Source: DATMNI01 sp963817515
GTDB taxonomy: Bacteria > Acidobacteriota > Terriglobia > Bryobacterales > Bryobacteraceae
DNA length: 64,000 nt
Assembly: GCA_963817515.1 (NCBI GenBank)
Contig: CAWFPJ010000023.1
Coordinates: 62,001-126,000 of the forward strand
Direction of reading: 5' to 3'
Part shown: one piece after another, positions 8,149-16,550 of the stretch
How the letters are laid out: each line of letters begins with the position of its first letter
Position numbering within the stretch: position 1 is the stretch's first letter
Notes under the pieces: generated by a model
Told to the model about the DNA's origin: nothing
Seen by the model: the letters and a program-made list of their open reading frames with translations, nothing else
Database searches by the model: none
Made by a program: the position numbers and the translations under genes

Positions 8149-9277
8149 ATGGCTCGTGCTTCTCTGCGCATCGAAGTCGCCGCTAAAGACCAGAAGGCAC
8201 TCCAACGGTTGCTTGCCGGCGGAGTACAACAAGTCCGAGTCGTTCTTCGTGCCTTGGCGCTGTTGCAACTGGCCAAGGGCACCAGCGCGCCGCGAATTTC
8301 CGGCAGTATTCCGCTTACCCCTCAGGCCATTCGGAAGGTTGGCCATCGGTATCAGGAAGGGGGCTTAGAGCGGGCGCTCTATGAGAGACAACGGCCCGGA
8401 GCGGCGGAAGTGCTGGATGACAGCCAGAAACAGCGACTGATTGCCATGGTCTGCAGCAGTCCGCCGGAAGGCCGCGCTCGTTGGACGGTGCGCCTGGTGG
8501 CCGAGGAAGCCGTGAAACGCAAACTGGTGCCCCGCGTGGGAAGAGAAACCATTCGCATTCTCTTACTGAGCCACGACCTGAAGCCGTGGCGGGAAAAAAA
8601 TGTGGGTAGTCGCCGATCTCGATGACGACTATATCGCCAAGATGGAAGATGTGCTGGAGGTGTACGAGCGACCATATGATCCGCAAGAACCGGTGGTCTG
8701 CCTGGACGAAAAGCCGGTCACGCTGCACGCCGATGTTCGTGCCGCCTCGGCGGCGAAACCGGGGCGGGAAGCGAGGCGCGATAACGAATACGAACGTTGT
8801 GGCACAGCCAATGTCTTTTGCGCCGTGGAGCCGAAGGCGGGCCGTCATTTTACGTTCCCCACGCCGGACCGTTCTGGCTTTGAGTTCGCTCGGGTGGCGG
8901 TCGCTCTGGCTTTGGCCTATCCGGCCGCCAAGACAATTCACTTGGTGACGGACAACCTCAATATCCACACGCGGAAATCATTGACCAAGGTGTTCGGAGC
9001 CGAAATGGCCGCGGAAGTCTGGAGTTGCTTCACCATACATTACACGCCCAGCCATGGAAGCTGGCTTAATCAAGCAGAAATCGAAATCGGGATCTTCTCG
9101 CGGCAATGTCTGGGCAAGCGACGAATTCCCACTCTTAAGAATCTCCGCCGGGAGGCGAAGTTCTGGAACCGGCGGATGAACCGTGATCGAGTCAAGATCC
9201 ACTGGAAGTTCGACCGTAAAACCGCCCGCCGCAAGTTTGGCTATAAAAGGAATTCCTTTAAGCGGTCGAAGACCTAG
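8149..9277 (+). pseudogene. IS630-family transposase in two frames (A7 slippage or indel)
   Basis: The first frame (8149-8625) encodes the N-terminal helix-turn-helix part, ending in the family stretch HDLKPWREK. The second (8600-9277) carries the catalytic core, with Asp in VVCLDEKPV, Asp in HLVTDNLNIH and Glu in SWLNQAEIEIG. Removing one A from the seven at 8594-8600 joins them as REK-MWVVADLDD. Going from first to second frame is a +1 (or -2) change, not the usual -1 recoding. Transcript slippage on A7 could still yield some fused product; a simple indel is equally possible. The last codon abuts the element end, and the TAG stop is supplied by the TA target duplication plus the next genomic G. 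Confidence 0.88.
9249..9274 (-). repeat. Right terminal inverted repeat of the IS630 element
   Basis: The inverse partner of 8078-8103. It encodes the last transposase residues and is followed by the TA at 9275-9276. Confidence 0.8.
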
Positions 9278-9560
9278 CTCGCGTTACGCCATGATCATCA
9301 ACTTAGCGAACGTCGGACCGTCACTATTTGTGAGTTCGTCGGCAACTCTCGTTTGCGTTTCATTCATCTTTATTCTCGATGCGCGAGGCCCGGAAGCTTT
9401 CCCAGCCGCCTTGAGCGCAACGCAGCCAAGCCTTTTCGAGATCCCACTTTTAATCGAGTTAACAGGCTCTATCATGGATCAACCGAATGTGAACCCGAAC
9501 GCTTCCTATGACTGAGCTCTTCGCCCGAGCTGTTGAGACCTTAATTCATAGGAGCTGGAT

Positions 9561-10207
9561 TTATAAACATCTTCCTTCGTTTAGTGGTAGGCGGATAACA
9601 AAGTGCGCTCCAGCCGCGAGCTCACTCCACATATCACCACCGTGGTCGAAAACAGCCCGGCGGCAGAACGCTAGCCCAAGCCCCAACCCATTCTCTTTGC
9701 CGCCGGTTACGAACGCTTCGAATACCTTATCGCGAATCTCGTGCGGAAGTCCGGGCCCCGTGTCTTCTATTGCAACCAGCACGTAATCGCGGTTTCTCGT
9801 GGCCCCAATGCGCACCTTTCCGCAGCCCTGCATCGCTTCATGAGCGTTCGTAATCAAGTTAAAGAACATCAGGTTCATACGTGAGCGCGCCAGCGGCAAC
9901 TTTATCTGCCTTGGCACATTGAGCAAGATCTGAACTCTCGGATTATCCATAGCGGCCACTGCGGCCTCCGATGCCGCAGCAATGATTTCGCGGATATCGC
10001 AGATCTCAGGTTTTGATCTTTTTCCACAAGTCACGTTGGTGAGGTCTGTCAGGAATTCCCTCATACGGGCGACTGCGCGGTGCATATTCGCGGCGAGGTG
10101 TTTCACCTGGTTTGGCGCATTTGTCGAGCGTCATTAACAGTTCGGCACCTGCGTAGATTGTCCCCACAGGATTCCGGAGGTCATGGAGGATGGAGGCGGA
10201 AAGCCCA
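9561..10207 (-). pseudogene. Sensor histidine kinase, C-terminal fragment with frameshift
   Basis: A HisKA plus HATPase_c remnant. The dimerisation/phosphoacceptor segment reads LSASILHDLRNPVGTIYAGA (His in HDLRNP). A one-base shift near 10107-10115 then leads into VKHLAANMHRAVARMREFL and the ATPase domain: N box NLITNAHEAM, G1 DTGPGL and G2 GLGLGLAFCRRAV, ending at 9561. Everything in front of the H box (input domains) is missing, and homology stops where an unrelated plus-strand fragment begins (10190-10222). A complete kinase would phosphorylate a response regulator; this remnant has no sensor part and a broken frame. Confidence 0.8.
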
Positions 10208-10750
10208 CGGGACGTTCGCTGCCTCGAGGCCGATCTTCGGCGCTGCCTGACGGAATGGGATTCACTGCATCGGATCGATCTGTTTCCACTGGGCGCGCAC
10301 GATTCGTCAGACCGGCTACTCATACCGGAGAAACTCTATGGGCGGGAGCCTGAGATCGAAACCCTGCTTACGGCCTTCGACCGGGTCGTGGCGCGCGGTA
10401 CGCCGGAAGTCGTGCTCGTATCCGGTTACTCCGGAGTCGGCAAATCCTCCGTCGTGAACGAACGGCACAAGGCGCTCGTGCCTCCGCGTGGACTTTTCGC
10501 GGCGGGCAAGTTCGACCAGTACGAGCGCGACATCCCCTACACGACACTGGCACAGGAGGCGGCAGAGGAGACTGGAGTGGCCATTCCGTTCTCCTGCCGG
10601 CAGGGGCAATGTGGGACTTGCAAGACGAAGCTGCTGGCGGGCAACGTACGAATGGACGCGGAGGCCGGACTCGATTCCGAATCGCGGGCGCAGGGGTTTG
10701 TGCTCACGTGCGTAGGGCGGGCCGAGGGTAGAATAAAGTTGGACGCGTGA
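10190..10750 (+). pseudogene. Chimeric ORF: AAA ATPase fragment joined to a 2Fe-2S ferredoxin domain
   Basis: One uninterrupted 186-aa frame contains pieces of two unrelated genes. Residues ~12-120 match the AAA/STAND region of large Acidobacteria/Cyanobacteria-type sensory kinases: LLIPEKLYGREPEIETLL, then the Walker A SGYSGVGKSS and GLFAAGKFDQY, ending at TLAQ. From about base 10556 the chain becomes the C-terminal plant-type ferredoxin domain of a ferredoxin-NAD(P)H reductase, with IPFSCRQGQCGTCKTKLL and the fourth Cys in FVLTC, and a natural-looking end. The P-loop domain is cut before its Walker B region. Most likely a deletion joined two gene fragments in frame. Whether any product is made is unknown. 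Confidence 0.75.
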
Positions 10751-10830
10751 GCGCCCGGTCCGGCTAAACTTCATCCAAGACAGAAGAGAAGAGCCCCGCG
10801 GTTCCTGCAGCCGGGCGAAGACCCGGCGGG

Positions 10831-11016
10831 TCAGCGAGGTGAGCGTTCAGCTTGGTTAGCGTCGAGAGTGCGGGGGGACGGAGCCGGGGCGTCAAGCGAA
10901 GGAATGGACTGGTCTAGTAACTGCCTCGCACCGCAGTGGGTGCATCGTCCAAAGAGATCTCTAGGGCACCGCACAAAGCAATGGCTGCATAGACGTGGAT
11001 CCGTAAAAGAGGGCAT
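10831..11016 (-). CDS. Possible small zinc-ribbon protein (61 aa)
   Basis: A short frame with two Cys pairs, LCSHC near residue 10 and CTHC near residue 25, spaced like a zinc ribbon, followed by a Pro-rich tail. GAGGAA lies seven bases before the ATG. I do not recognise a family, and the neighbourhood is full of remnants, so it could also be a gene fragment or a chance frame. Confidence 0.35.
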   Translation of the reverse strand: MPSFTDPRLCSHCFVRCPRDLFGRCTHCGARQLLDQSIPSLDAPAPSPRTLDANQAERSPR

Positions 11017-11410
11017 AACTAGATTCCTCGAAACGCAAGGCCGAAAAGCTGTCCGGTGGCGCCGGAGCGGTGAAAGCCCCGGCGGACAAGCCCTTACAAG
11101 ATTCGTAAAATAAAAACAATCCGGGTGGCGGACAGGTTCGAGGACGTAAGCAGCGTGGCCGAGTGGTCAGGCCGCCGGAGGGAGTTCGTTCTCCGGAGTT
11201 CTTCGGCTGCGCGGCCGGGCGGCTATGGAGAGAAGGCGCCCAAACTTCGGAACTGCCGCCTCGGCGCCCAAGACAGGTCGCATAGAATTGCGGCTCGATA
11301 TCACGATCAGCCGCTGACGTCCTTCAGTTCTTCGCTTCACAATCAACCTCCTGCCGCATTACAACTGCGTTCGATATATCTACCGATTACGTGCCAAGTA
11401 TTCCGCAAAT
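11017..11410. other. Region without a recognised gene (394 bp)
   Basis: No supported coding frame. A stretch near 11152-11170 resembles a tRNA D-arm, and GGTTCGA occurs just before it at 11131-11137, but the order is wrong and no acceptor or anticodon stem can be drawn. Confidence 0.5.
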
Positions 11411-12163
11411 TTAGCGGAGCGCCAAATAGGAATCATTTGCTACCGAAGCCATCTGCCGGTCCCCGGAATTTGGTGAACCAGCGGGAACCACCACGGACAC
11501 GCGAAACCACCGCCGGTGCCTTCGGCCGATGGCTACCTCGGCGCCCGCGGCCCGAGCGAGAGAGACAAGTTCCTCCAGCCGGAACGCCGCGGCAACTGAG
11601 GCCGACCCATCATGGACCGTCAAAGGCCCCCATCCAAGGATTCTCCGTGTCAGGGGGAGAAAATGGTAGGCAAGAGGATGGCGTTCCAGATCCAGCAAGA
11701 GCAATGCCCGCCGCGCGAAATGGCGCAGCGTGGAGATCATGTCGACCACTTGGCAGTCGGGGAAATGATGCAATACCGACGAGCAAAGCACAAAATCGAA
11801 GGCATGCTTTGCGAATGGAAGCCGGAGCGCATCCGCTACCACCCGCGGTGAAGGGGCGTTTCGCAGGTGTACTGGCCGATGGTCGAGCGAGACCACTTTT
11901 GCGTTCCGATAGTGGCAGGTGAGACACTTGCCCATATCTCCGGAACCGGCGCCCACGTCCAGCACGGAGAAATGCTCCGCCGGATCTACCAGGTCCTTCA
12001 TCATCCGAAGCAAGGCTCGATGCCCGCCGAACCACCGATTGATACGGGCCAGTTCGCACAGATTGCGATCCGCATCGGCCGGCCCGGCACACTCCAACCA
12101 CTCCGGCTCCAGCAGGCGGCCGCTCCAGCGGGACGCGCTTCCGCCGCTCCAATTCAGTAGCAT
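11411..12163 (-). CDS. Class I SAM-dependent methyltransferase
   Basis: A 250-aa methyltransferase. Motif I is VLDVGAGSGDMG (residues ~67-78), the acidic end of strand 2 is in VVSLDHRP, and motif IV/post-IV is FDFVLCSSVLHHF. The closest type I know is the small-molecule methyltransferase group often found beside polyketide or FAD-oxidoreductase genes, but none are present here, so the substrate is open. The ATG has AAAGGATC about seven bases upstream. It follows the metallophosphoesterase stop in divergent-from-plus context: both are minus-strand genes separated by 49 bp, with the methyltransferase downstream. Confidence 0.85.
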   Translation of the reverse strand: MLLNWSGGSASRWSGRLLEPEWLECAGPADADRNLCELARINRWFGGHRALLRMMKDLVDPAEHFSVLDVGAGSGDMGKCLTCHYRNAKVVSLDHRPVHLRNAPSPRVVADALRLPFAKHAFDFVLCSSVLHHFPDCQVVDMISTLRHFARRALLLLDLERHPLAYHFLPLTRRILGWGPLTVHDGSASVAAAFRLEELVSLARAAGAEVAIGRRHRRWFRVSVVVPAGSPNSGDRQMASVANDSYLALR

Positions 12164-12212
12164 TCTCGGATCCTTTGTTTTGACAGTACGGTCAGCCCGC
12201 GGTTCGAGGAGA

Positions 12213-13160
12213 TTATTCTGCTGCCAGGGTCGAGTCCACCACAGCGAGGCTGTGCGGCTTCATGACTGACTTTACGTCGGTGATGCCGAGGACGCTGTGC
12301 AGTTTGTCGTCCGCTACTTTCATTGGGCCCGGTCCCTTGGCTGTGCCCGGCGCGGGTTGCGGAAAGGCCGTTGACATGGCCGTGTGGAATGTGACGTTGC
12401 CCTCTACCTTTTGCATCACCTGATGGATATGCCCATTGAGCACCGTGACCGATCCAAACCGTTTGAGATATCCAAGTGCCTGGGCGCTGTCTTCTGTCCC
12501 CCAACCCCAGTCCGGATAAACCGACCACAGCGGAATGTGGGCAAACACCACGACAGGGCGGCTGGCGGGCTGGCTCTTAAGGTCCGCCTCGAGCCACTGG
12601 ATCTGCTCCGGGCCGAGCTTACCAAGGCCTTCGAGTGCAGCGACATTGGACAGGCCGACGAAGTGGACGTCCTTATGGTTGAAGCTGTACCAGCCGCGCC
12701 CTTTCGCTTGCTTACCGTAGCGCTCCAGGTACATCTTGCCGTCGTCAATGGACGTATCGTGCTCGCCAGGGACAAAGAAGACTTGCTTCGGTTTGGCGCC
12801 TTTCAGCACTTGATCGAGGGTATCGAATTCGGCAGGTTTAGACGTATGACTCAAATCCCCCGTATGGATGATGAAGTCAGGCTGCTGCGGGAGTCCATTG
12901 ATCTTGTCGATCGTCGCCTGCAGGGTGGCCGTGACGTCGGCATTCGCGGGCTTATTGAAGCCCATGTGGCTGTCGCTGATCTGGACGAAATGGAGCTCTC
13001 CCTTCGCCTCTTTCATCTTCTCCTGGCCAAACGCTTCTGAAGTCAGAGTTCCGCCGGCGAGCGTCCAGAGAACGCCGGAGCCGGCCCAAGCCATGCAGTT
13101 CAAGAAACCGCGGCGGTCAACGCCATCGTTGTTGTGGTTGTGAGTGATTATTTTGGACAA
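12213..13160 (-). CDS. Tat-exported metallophosphoesterase (calcineurin-like)
   Basis: A 315-aa binuclear metallophosphoesterase. The N-terminus has a twin-arginine signal, DRRGFLNCMAW, with a hydrophobic stretch, so the folded enzyme is probably exported. Metal-binding motifs appear in order: QISDSHMG, HTGDLSH, PGEHD, VFAHIPLW and LNGHIHQ. It would hydrolyse a phosphoester in the periplasm; the substrate is unknown. The start is TTG with GAGGT six bases upstream. The gene is divergent from a cytochrome c gene 159 bp away, and in other bacteria similar phosphoesterases also travel with cytochrome c and ECF sigma genes. Confidence 0.9.
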   Translation of the reverse strand: MSKIITHNHNNDGVDRRGFLNCMAWAGSGVLWTLAGGTLTSEAFGQEKMKEAKGELHFVQISDSHMGFNKPANADVTATLQATIDKINGLPQQPDFIIHTGDLSHTSKPAEFDTLDQVLKGAKPKQVFFVPGEHDTSIDDGKMYLERYGKQAKGRGWYSFNHKDVHFVGLSNVAALEGLGKLGPEQIQWLEADLKSQPASRPVVVFAHIPLWSVYPDWGWGTEDSAQALGYLKRFGSVTVLNGHIHQVMQKVEGNVTFHTAMSTAFPQPAPGTAKGPGPMKVADDKLHSVLGITDVKSVMKPHSLAVVDSTLAAE

Positions 13161-13319
13161 GTGTACCTCGCGTAAATTCGGTGTGGTGCGTTCCGGAGTT
13201 CCAGACTCGAATACGGCGCGGTTTATTCCCTGACGTTTGTGCTTTTCGAGAGTTGACGTCGAATTGAACCGGGAATATTTCCCCTGCTATCCCGGTCAAC
13301 TGGATATGGATGGCCGCTG

Positions 13320-13652
13320 ATGATCCCGATACGAACTCTGGTGGCAGCTGTAACACTTGTCACTGCCGGCGGACTGGCTGCGAGCCAGGCAGAACGTGTA
13401 CGTGCCGCCTCCAATGGAGAGCGGCTGTTCCAACAATGCAGCGGGTGCCACAGTGTGGATACCAGCGAAAAGAGAGTGGGGCCCTCGCTCAAGGGGCTGT
13501 TTCATAAACACAAACTGGCCAACGGTACACCCGCAAACGAACGAAGTATACGGCGCAAGATCATGAATGGCGGCGATGGAATGCCCGCGTATGAGCGGAT
13601 CTTCTCGGCGAAGGAAGTTGACAATCTGATCACGTATTTAAAGAGCCGCTGA
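13320..13652 (+). CDS. Class I cytochrome c, monoheme, periplasmic
   Basis: A 110-aa c-type cytochrome with an N-terminal signal peptide (hydrophobic residues 4-20), the heme site CSGCHS near residue 40, the helix KRVGPSLKGLF, and an axial Met in GMPAYERIFS. The length and the C-terminal NLITYLKSR helix are those of a complete small electron carrier. The sigma factor gene begins 20 bp downstream, so sigma, anti-sigma and cytochrome may be one transcript. The divergent partner is the metallophosphoesterase. The ribosome site is weak. Confidence 0.93.
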   Translation: MIPIRTLVAAVTLVTAGGLAASQAERVRAASNGERLFQQCSGCHSVDTSEKRVGPSLKGLFHKHKLANGTPANERSIRRKIMNGGDGMPAYERIFSAKEVDNLITYLKSR

Positions 13653-13672
13653 GTTTGGGAGCGGGCATATCT

Positions 13673-14332
13673 ATGTTTAAGTTCAAGGATTCAGCACTAA
13701 CAGCGAAGCAGCAGAACGGGCATCATGCCACCAATAGGAATGGAGATGCCTGCGATGGCCAAGCCTCTTTCGCAGAGAGTTCGGGTCCGATGAAGACGGT
13801 CACCAGCCGGGAATCTAGACTGCGGCTCTTTGAAGAGACCATTCTTCCGCATTTAAACTCAGCTTTTAACCTGGCGCGATGGATGACCCGGAATGACCAC
13901 GATGCGCAGGATGTTGTTCAGGAATCCTATCTGCGCGCTTTTCGATTTTTTGACAGCTACAGAGGCGGGGATGGCAAGTCGTGGCTGCTCGAAGTTGTGC
14001 GAAATACGTGCTTCACATTTCAGCGGCGCGAAATGCGCAAGTCCACGGTGGTGGTTTTCGACGAAGCAGCGCATTCGCCGAGCGTCAAACAGCCGAACGC
14101 CGAGGAGGCGCTGGTTGAGGCTGGCAACCGGCAGATTTTGCGGAGTTGCATCGAGGGGCTGCCGGAGCCATTCCGCGAGATTCTTGTGATGCGCGAACTT
14201 GAGGAGATGTCATACCGGCAAATAGCCGAGGTTGCCGGCGTGCCCCCAGGCACCGTTATGTCGAGACTATCCAGAGCGCGCAAACGCCTGGAGGAATGCG
14301 CCAAAAGCCGAGGTAAGGAGTTTTACAGATGA
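13673..14332 (+). CDS. ECF RNA polymerase sigma factor
   Basis: A 219-aa sigma-70 family protein. Region 2 is visible as FNLARWMTRNDHDAQDVVQE and YLRAFRFFDSYRG; region 4 follows as LPEPFREILVMRELEEMSY and a helix-turn-helix ending VMSRLSRARKRL. The first ~40 residues are unusual and poorly conserved, so the true start may be a later Met near 13790; 13673 is chosen because GGGAG lies upstream at 13657-13661. It overlaps the anti-sigma gene by 4 bp (ATGA), which is typical of a co-translated sigma/anti-sigma pair. The pair probably controls the cytochrome c and metallophosphoesterase genes beside it; that is inferred from position. Confidence 0.92.
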   Translation: MFKFKDSALTAKQQNGHHATNRNGDACDGQASFAESSGPMKTVTSRESRLRLFEETILPHLNSAFNLARWMTRNDHDAQDVVQESYLRAFRFFDSYRGGDGKSWLLEVVRNTCFTFQRREMRKSTVVVFDEAAHSPSVKQPNAEEALVEAGNRQILRSCIEGLPEPFREILVMRELEEMSYRQIAEVAGVPPGTVMSRLSRARKRLEECAKSRGKEFYR

Positions 14333-15078
14333 ACTGCTCTCGTGATTTGATCGAAGCGTACCTGGATGAAGAGTCGGATCCAGGCCGCGTTGCCTCCATC
14401 GAGGAGCATCTTTCCGGCTGCCGCTCTTGCTCGGAAGCGTACTCGCGATTCCGCGCACAGAAGGCGAATATCCGGTCCATCGCGCCATATTACACGGCGC
14501 CGCCGCAATTACAGCAAGCGATCCGAAAGGCTTTGCGTCAGGCGGCCGCGGATGATGCCCAGCCAGCGGGGGGCCGCCCACCCTGGCGATGGCTGGCGAT
14601 TGCCGCGACGGTTTTGCTCGCGGTCTCGGTCTCCTGGAACATGCGCCCGTCTTCACGCCCGACACCCGAGGCTGACCCGCTTGCCGAAAACATCCTTTCC
14701 GATCATATCCGCTCTCTGATCGGCACACACCTGCTGGATGTACCTTCCTCCGATCAGCACACAGTCAAGCCATGGTTCAACGGCAAGCTGGACTTTTCAC
14801 CGGAAGTGAAGGATTTCGGCTCTCAAGGCTTCCCGCTGATTGGCGGCCGGCTTGAATACTTAATGGACAGGCCGGTTGCGGCGCTCGTCTACAAACGGCG
14901 CCAACACATCATCAACGTATTCACGTGGCCGACAGCTTCGATAGCAAAGACGGAGCCCCCGTTCGCTCGAAATGGGTACGTTGCCCTCCACTGGAACCAT
15001 GGATCAATGACGTTTTGGGCAGTTTCCGACATCTCGTCAATAGAACTGTCGCAATTTGAGAGCCTGTACGAGAAGTAG
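14329..15078 (+). CDS. Anti-sigma factor, zf-HC2 type, single membrane span
   Basis: A 249-aa membrane anti-sigma factor. The cytoplasmic N-terminus has the zinc-binding HxxxCxxC motif (HLSGCRSC) of ZAS-type anti-sigma domains. One membrane helix follows near residues 88-106 (WLAIAATVLLAVSVSW), then a ~140-residue periplasmic domain with no family I recognise. It should hold the ECF sigma encoded just upstream (4-bp overlap) and release it on an envelope signal. The periplasmic part has no obvious metal or heme motif, so the signal cannot be named. Confidence 0.9.
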   Translation: MNCSRDLIEAYLDEESDPGRVASIEEHLSGCRSCSEAYSRFRAQKANIRSIAPYYTAPPQLQQAIRKALRQAAADDAQPAGGRPPWRWLAIAATVLLAVSVSWNMRPSSRPTPEADPLAENILSDHIRSLIGTHLLDVPSSDQHTVKPWFNGKLDFSPEVKDFGSQGFPLIGGRLEYLMDRPVAALVYKRRQHIINVFTWPTASIAKTEPPFARNGYVALHWNHGSMTFWAVSDISSIELSQFESLYEK

Positions 15079-15083
15079 TCGAT

Positions 15084-15328
15084 TCACTTGAGGCAGCGGG
15101 TCTCCAGATCGGTTACCACGCGAGCAGTTCCCCGCGTTTGGAACTGGGCTAATTGCCTCGAATACGCGCTGTATTCGGGGCTGTCGATGGTAAGCGGAAC
15201 GCGGGCTGCGATCACAACGCGAGTTCGGTCAACGACCCGCGCAATGCGGTTGCCAGTTCCAGGAGAGAGACAGGACATACATTCGTCAGGAGGGCCGGAG
15301 CGACTCGGCTTAACAAGCCCAATGGCTA

Positions 15329-15332
<4 letters not shown>
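15084..15332 (-). CDS. Hypothetical protein coupled to a DHFR-like gene
   Basis: An 82-aa frame whose ATG overlaps the stop codon of the upstream DHFR-like gene (ATGA). It ends six bases before the convergent anti-sigma gene, so it exactly fills the gap. It has two Cys residues near position 20 and a charged C-terminal half with no membrane segment. I recognise no family. The tight coupling argues that it is translated, but a chance frame cannot be excluded. Confidence 0.4.
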
Positions 15333-15874
<542 letters not shown>

Positions 15875-16093
15875 TACGCAAGAGTACCGCCGGTGGGGTA
15901 GCCTAGCAACGTTAGCTTGCTTGAGGGCTAGGTAACGTGAAGGAACATGAAGCCCGTGAAATGTGGGGAAGAGCACAAGCGAGCCGGACGGTTTACTAAA
16001 GGGAGTGTTAGATCGATGAGGCCCCTCTGCCAGAATGGCAGCGGGCGGGCTGGCGGTACCGTGATCGAAACAGAGGGCCGCCGAAGGGGAGTG

Positions 16094-16393
16094 ATGGAAG
16101 AGAAGCAGTTGGATCCATTCGACAGTGATTTCGAAACGGCGCGGATGCGCCTTAGGAACCTGGCAGACAATGCATGCGAAGAACTCAATGCCCGCATGTT
16201 GAACCTCGCCAGCTTCCATCTCTCCGCCTACATGGACTTCGCATCAAACCACAAAGGGCGGCTGGTGAAGATCATGATGAGCGAGATAGCAGCTGAACAA
16301 CTGAATGCCGCCGCCGTCCGTGAGGGGAAGGCCGGCGCACCCATCACGGCATTAACAAAACCGCGGCGGATGCGGAAGTCAAAAGGGCAGTGA
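16094..16393 (+). CDS. Hypothetical protein (99 aa)
   Basis: A small soluble protein with a helix-rich, acidic first half (FETARMRLRNLADNACEELN) and a basic tail ending in PRRMRKSKGQ. AAGGGG lies four bases before the ATG; the frame is open farther upstream to 15947, but that part reads as noise. I recognise no family. It ends 157 bp before the hybrid kinase start and may share its transcript. It contains no Cys pair or membrane segment. Confidence 0.5.
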   Translation: MEEKQLDPFDSDFETARMRLRNLADNACEELNARMLNLASFHLSAYMDFASNHKGRLVKIMMSEIAAEQLNAAAVREGKAGAPITALTKPRRMRKSKGQ

Positions 16394-16550
16394 TGAGCAA
16401 GGGCGTCCCGCTGAAATCCCGGACCGACCTCTGAACGTATCCCGAGTGGAATGTCAGCCGAGTGGAACGTCGGCCCAGGCCGGCCGGCTGATTCGAAAAA
16501 CCTTGATTGTGGCGCCTAGACCGATTTCCAATCCACTTCGCCTGCCAACT

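Larger units (their letters stand above)
8078..9274 (+). mobile_element. IS630/Tc1-family insertion sequence with TA target duplication
   Basis: A 1197-bp element carrying an IS630-type transposase. Both ends begin GGTCT when read inward. Imperfect terminal inverted repeats of about 26 bp match at 19 of 26 positions, with shared blocks GGTCT, GAC, TAAAG and ATTC. Each end is flanked by TA (8076-8077 and 9275-9276), the target dinucleotide duplicated by IS630/Tc1-mariner elements. The transposase is split by an A7 tract, so autonomous movement is uncertain. Confidence 0.9.

Noticed and set aside
10316..10774. Minus-strand 152-aa frame opposite the AAA/ferredoxin chimera
   Set aside because: The plus strand shows clear Walker A and ferredoxin cysteine motifs, the minus strand shows none.
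11118..11210. tRNA-like stretch with a D-arm resemblance and a nearby GGTTCGA
   Set aside because: GGTTCGA lies before, not after, the D-arm-like part, and no acceptor stem or 7-nt anticodon loop can be formed.
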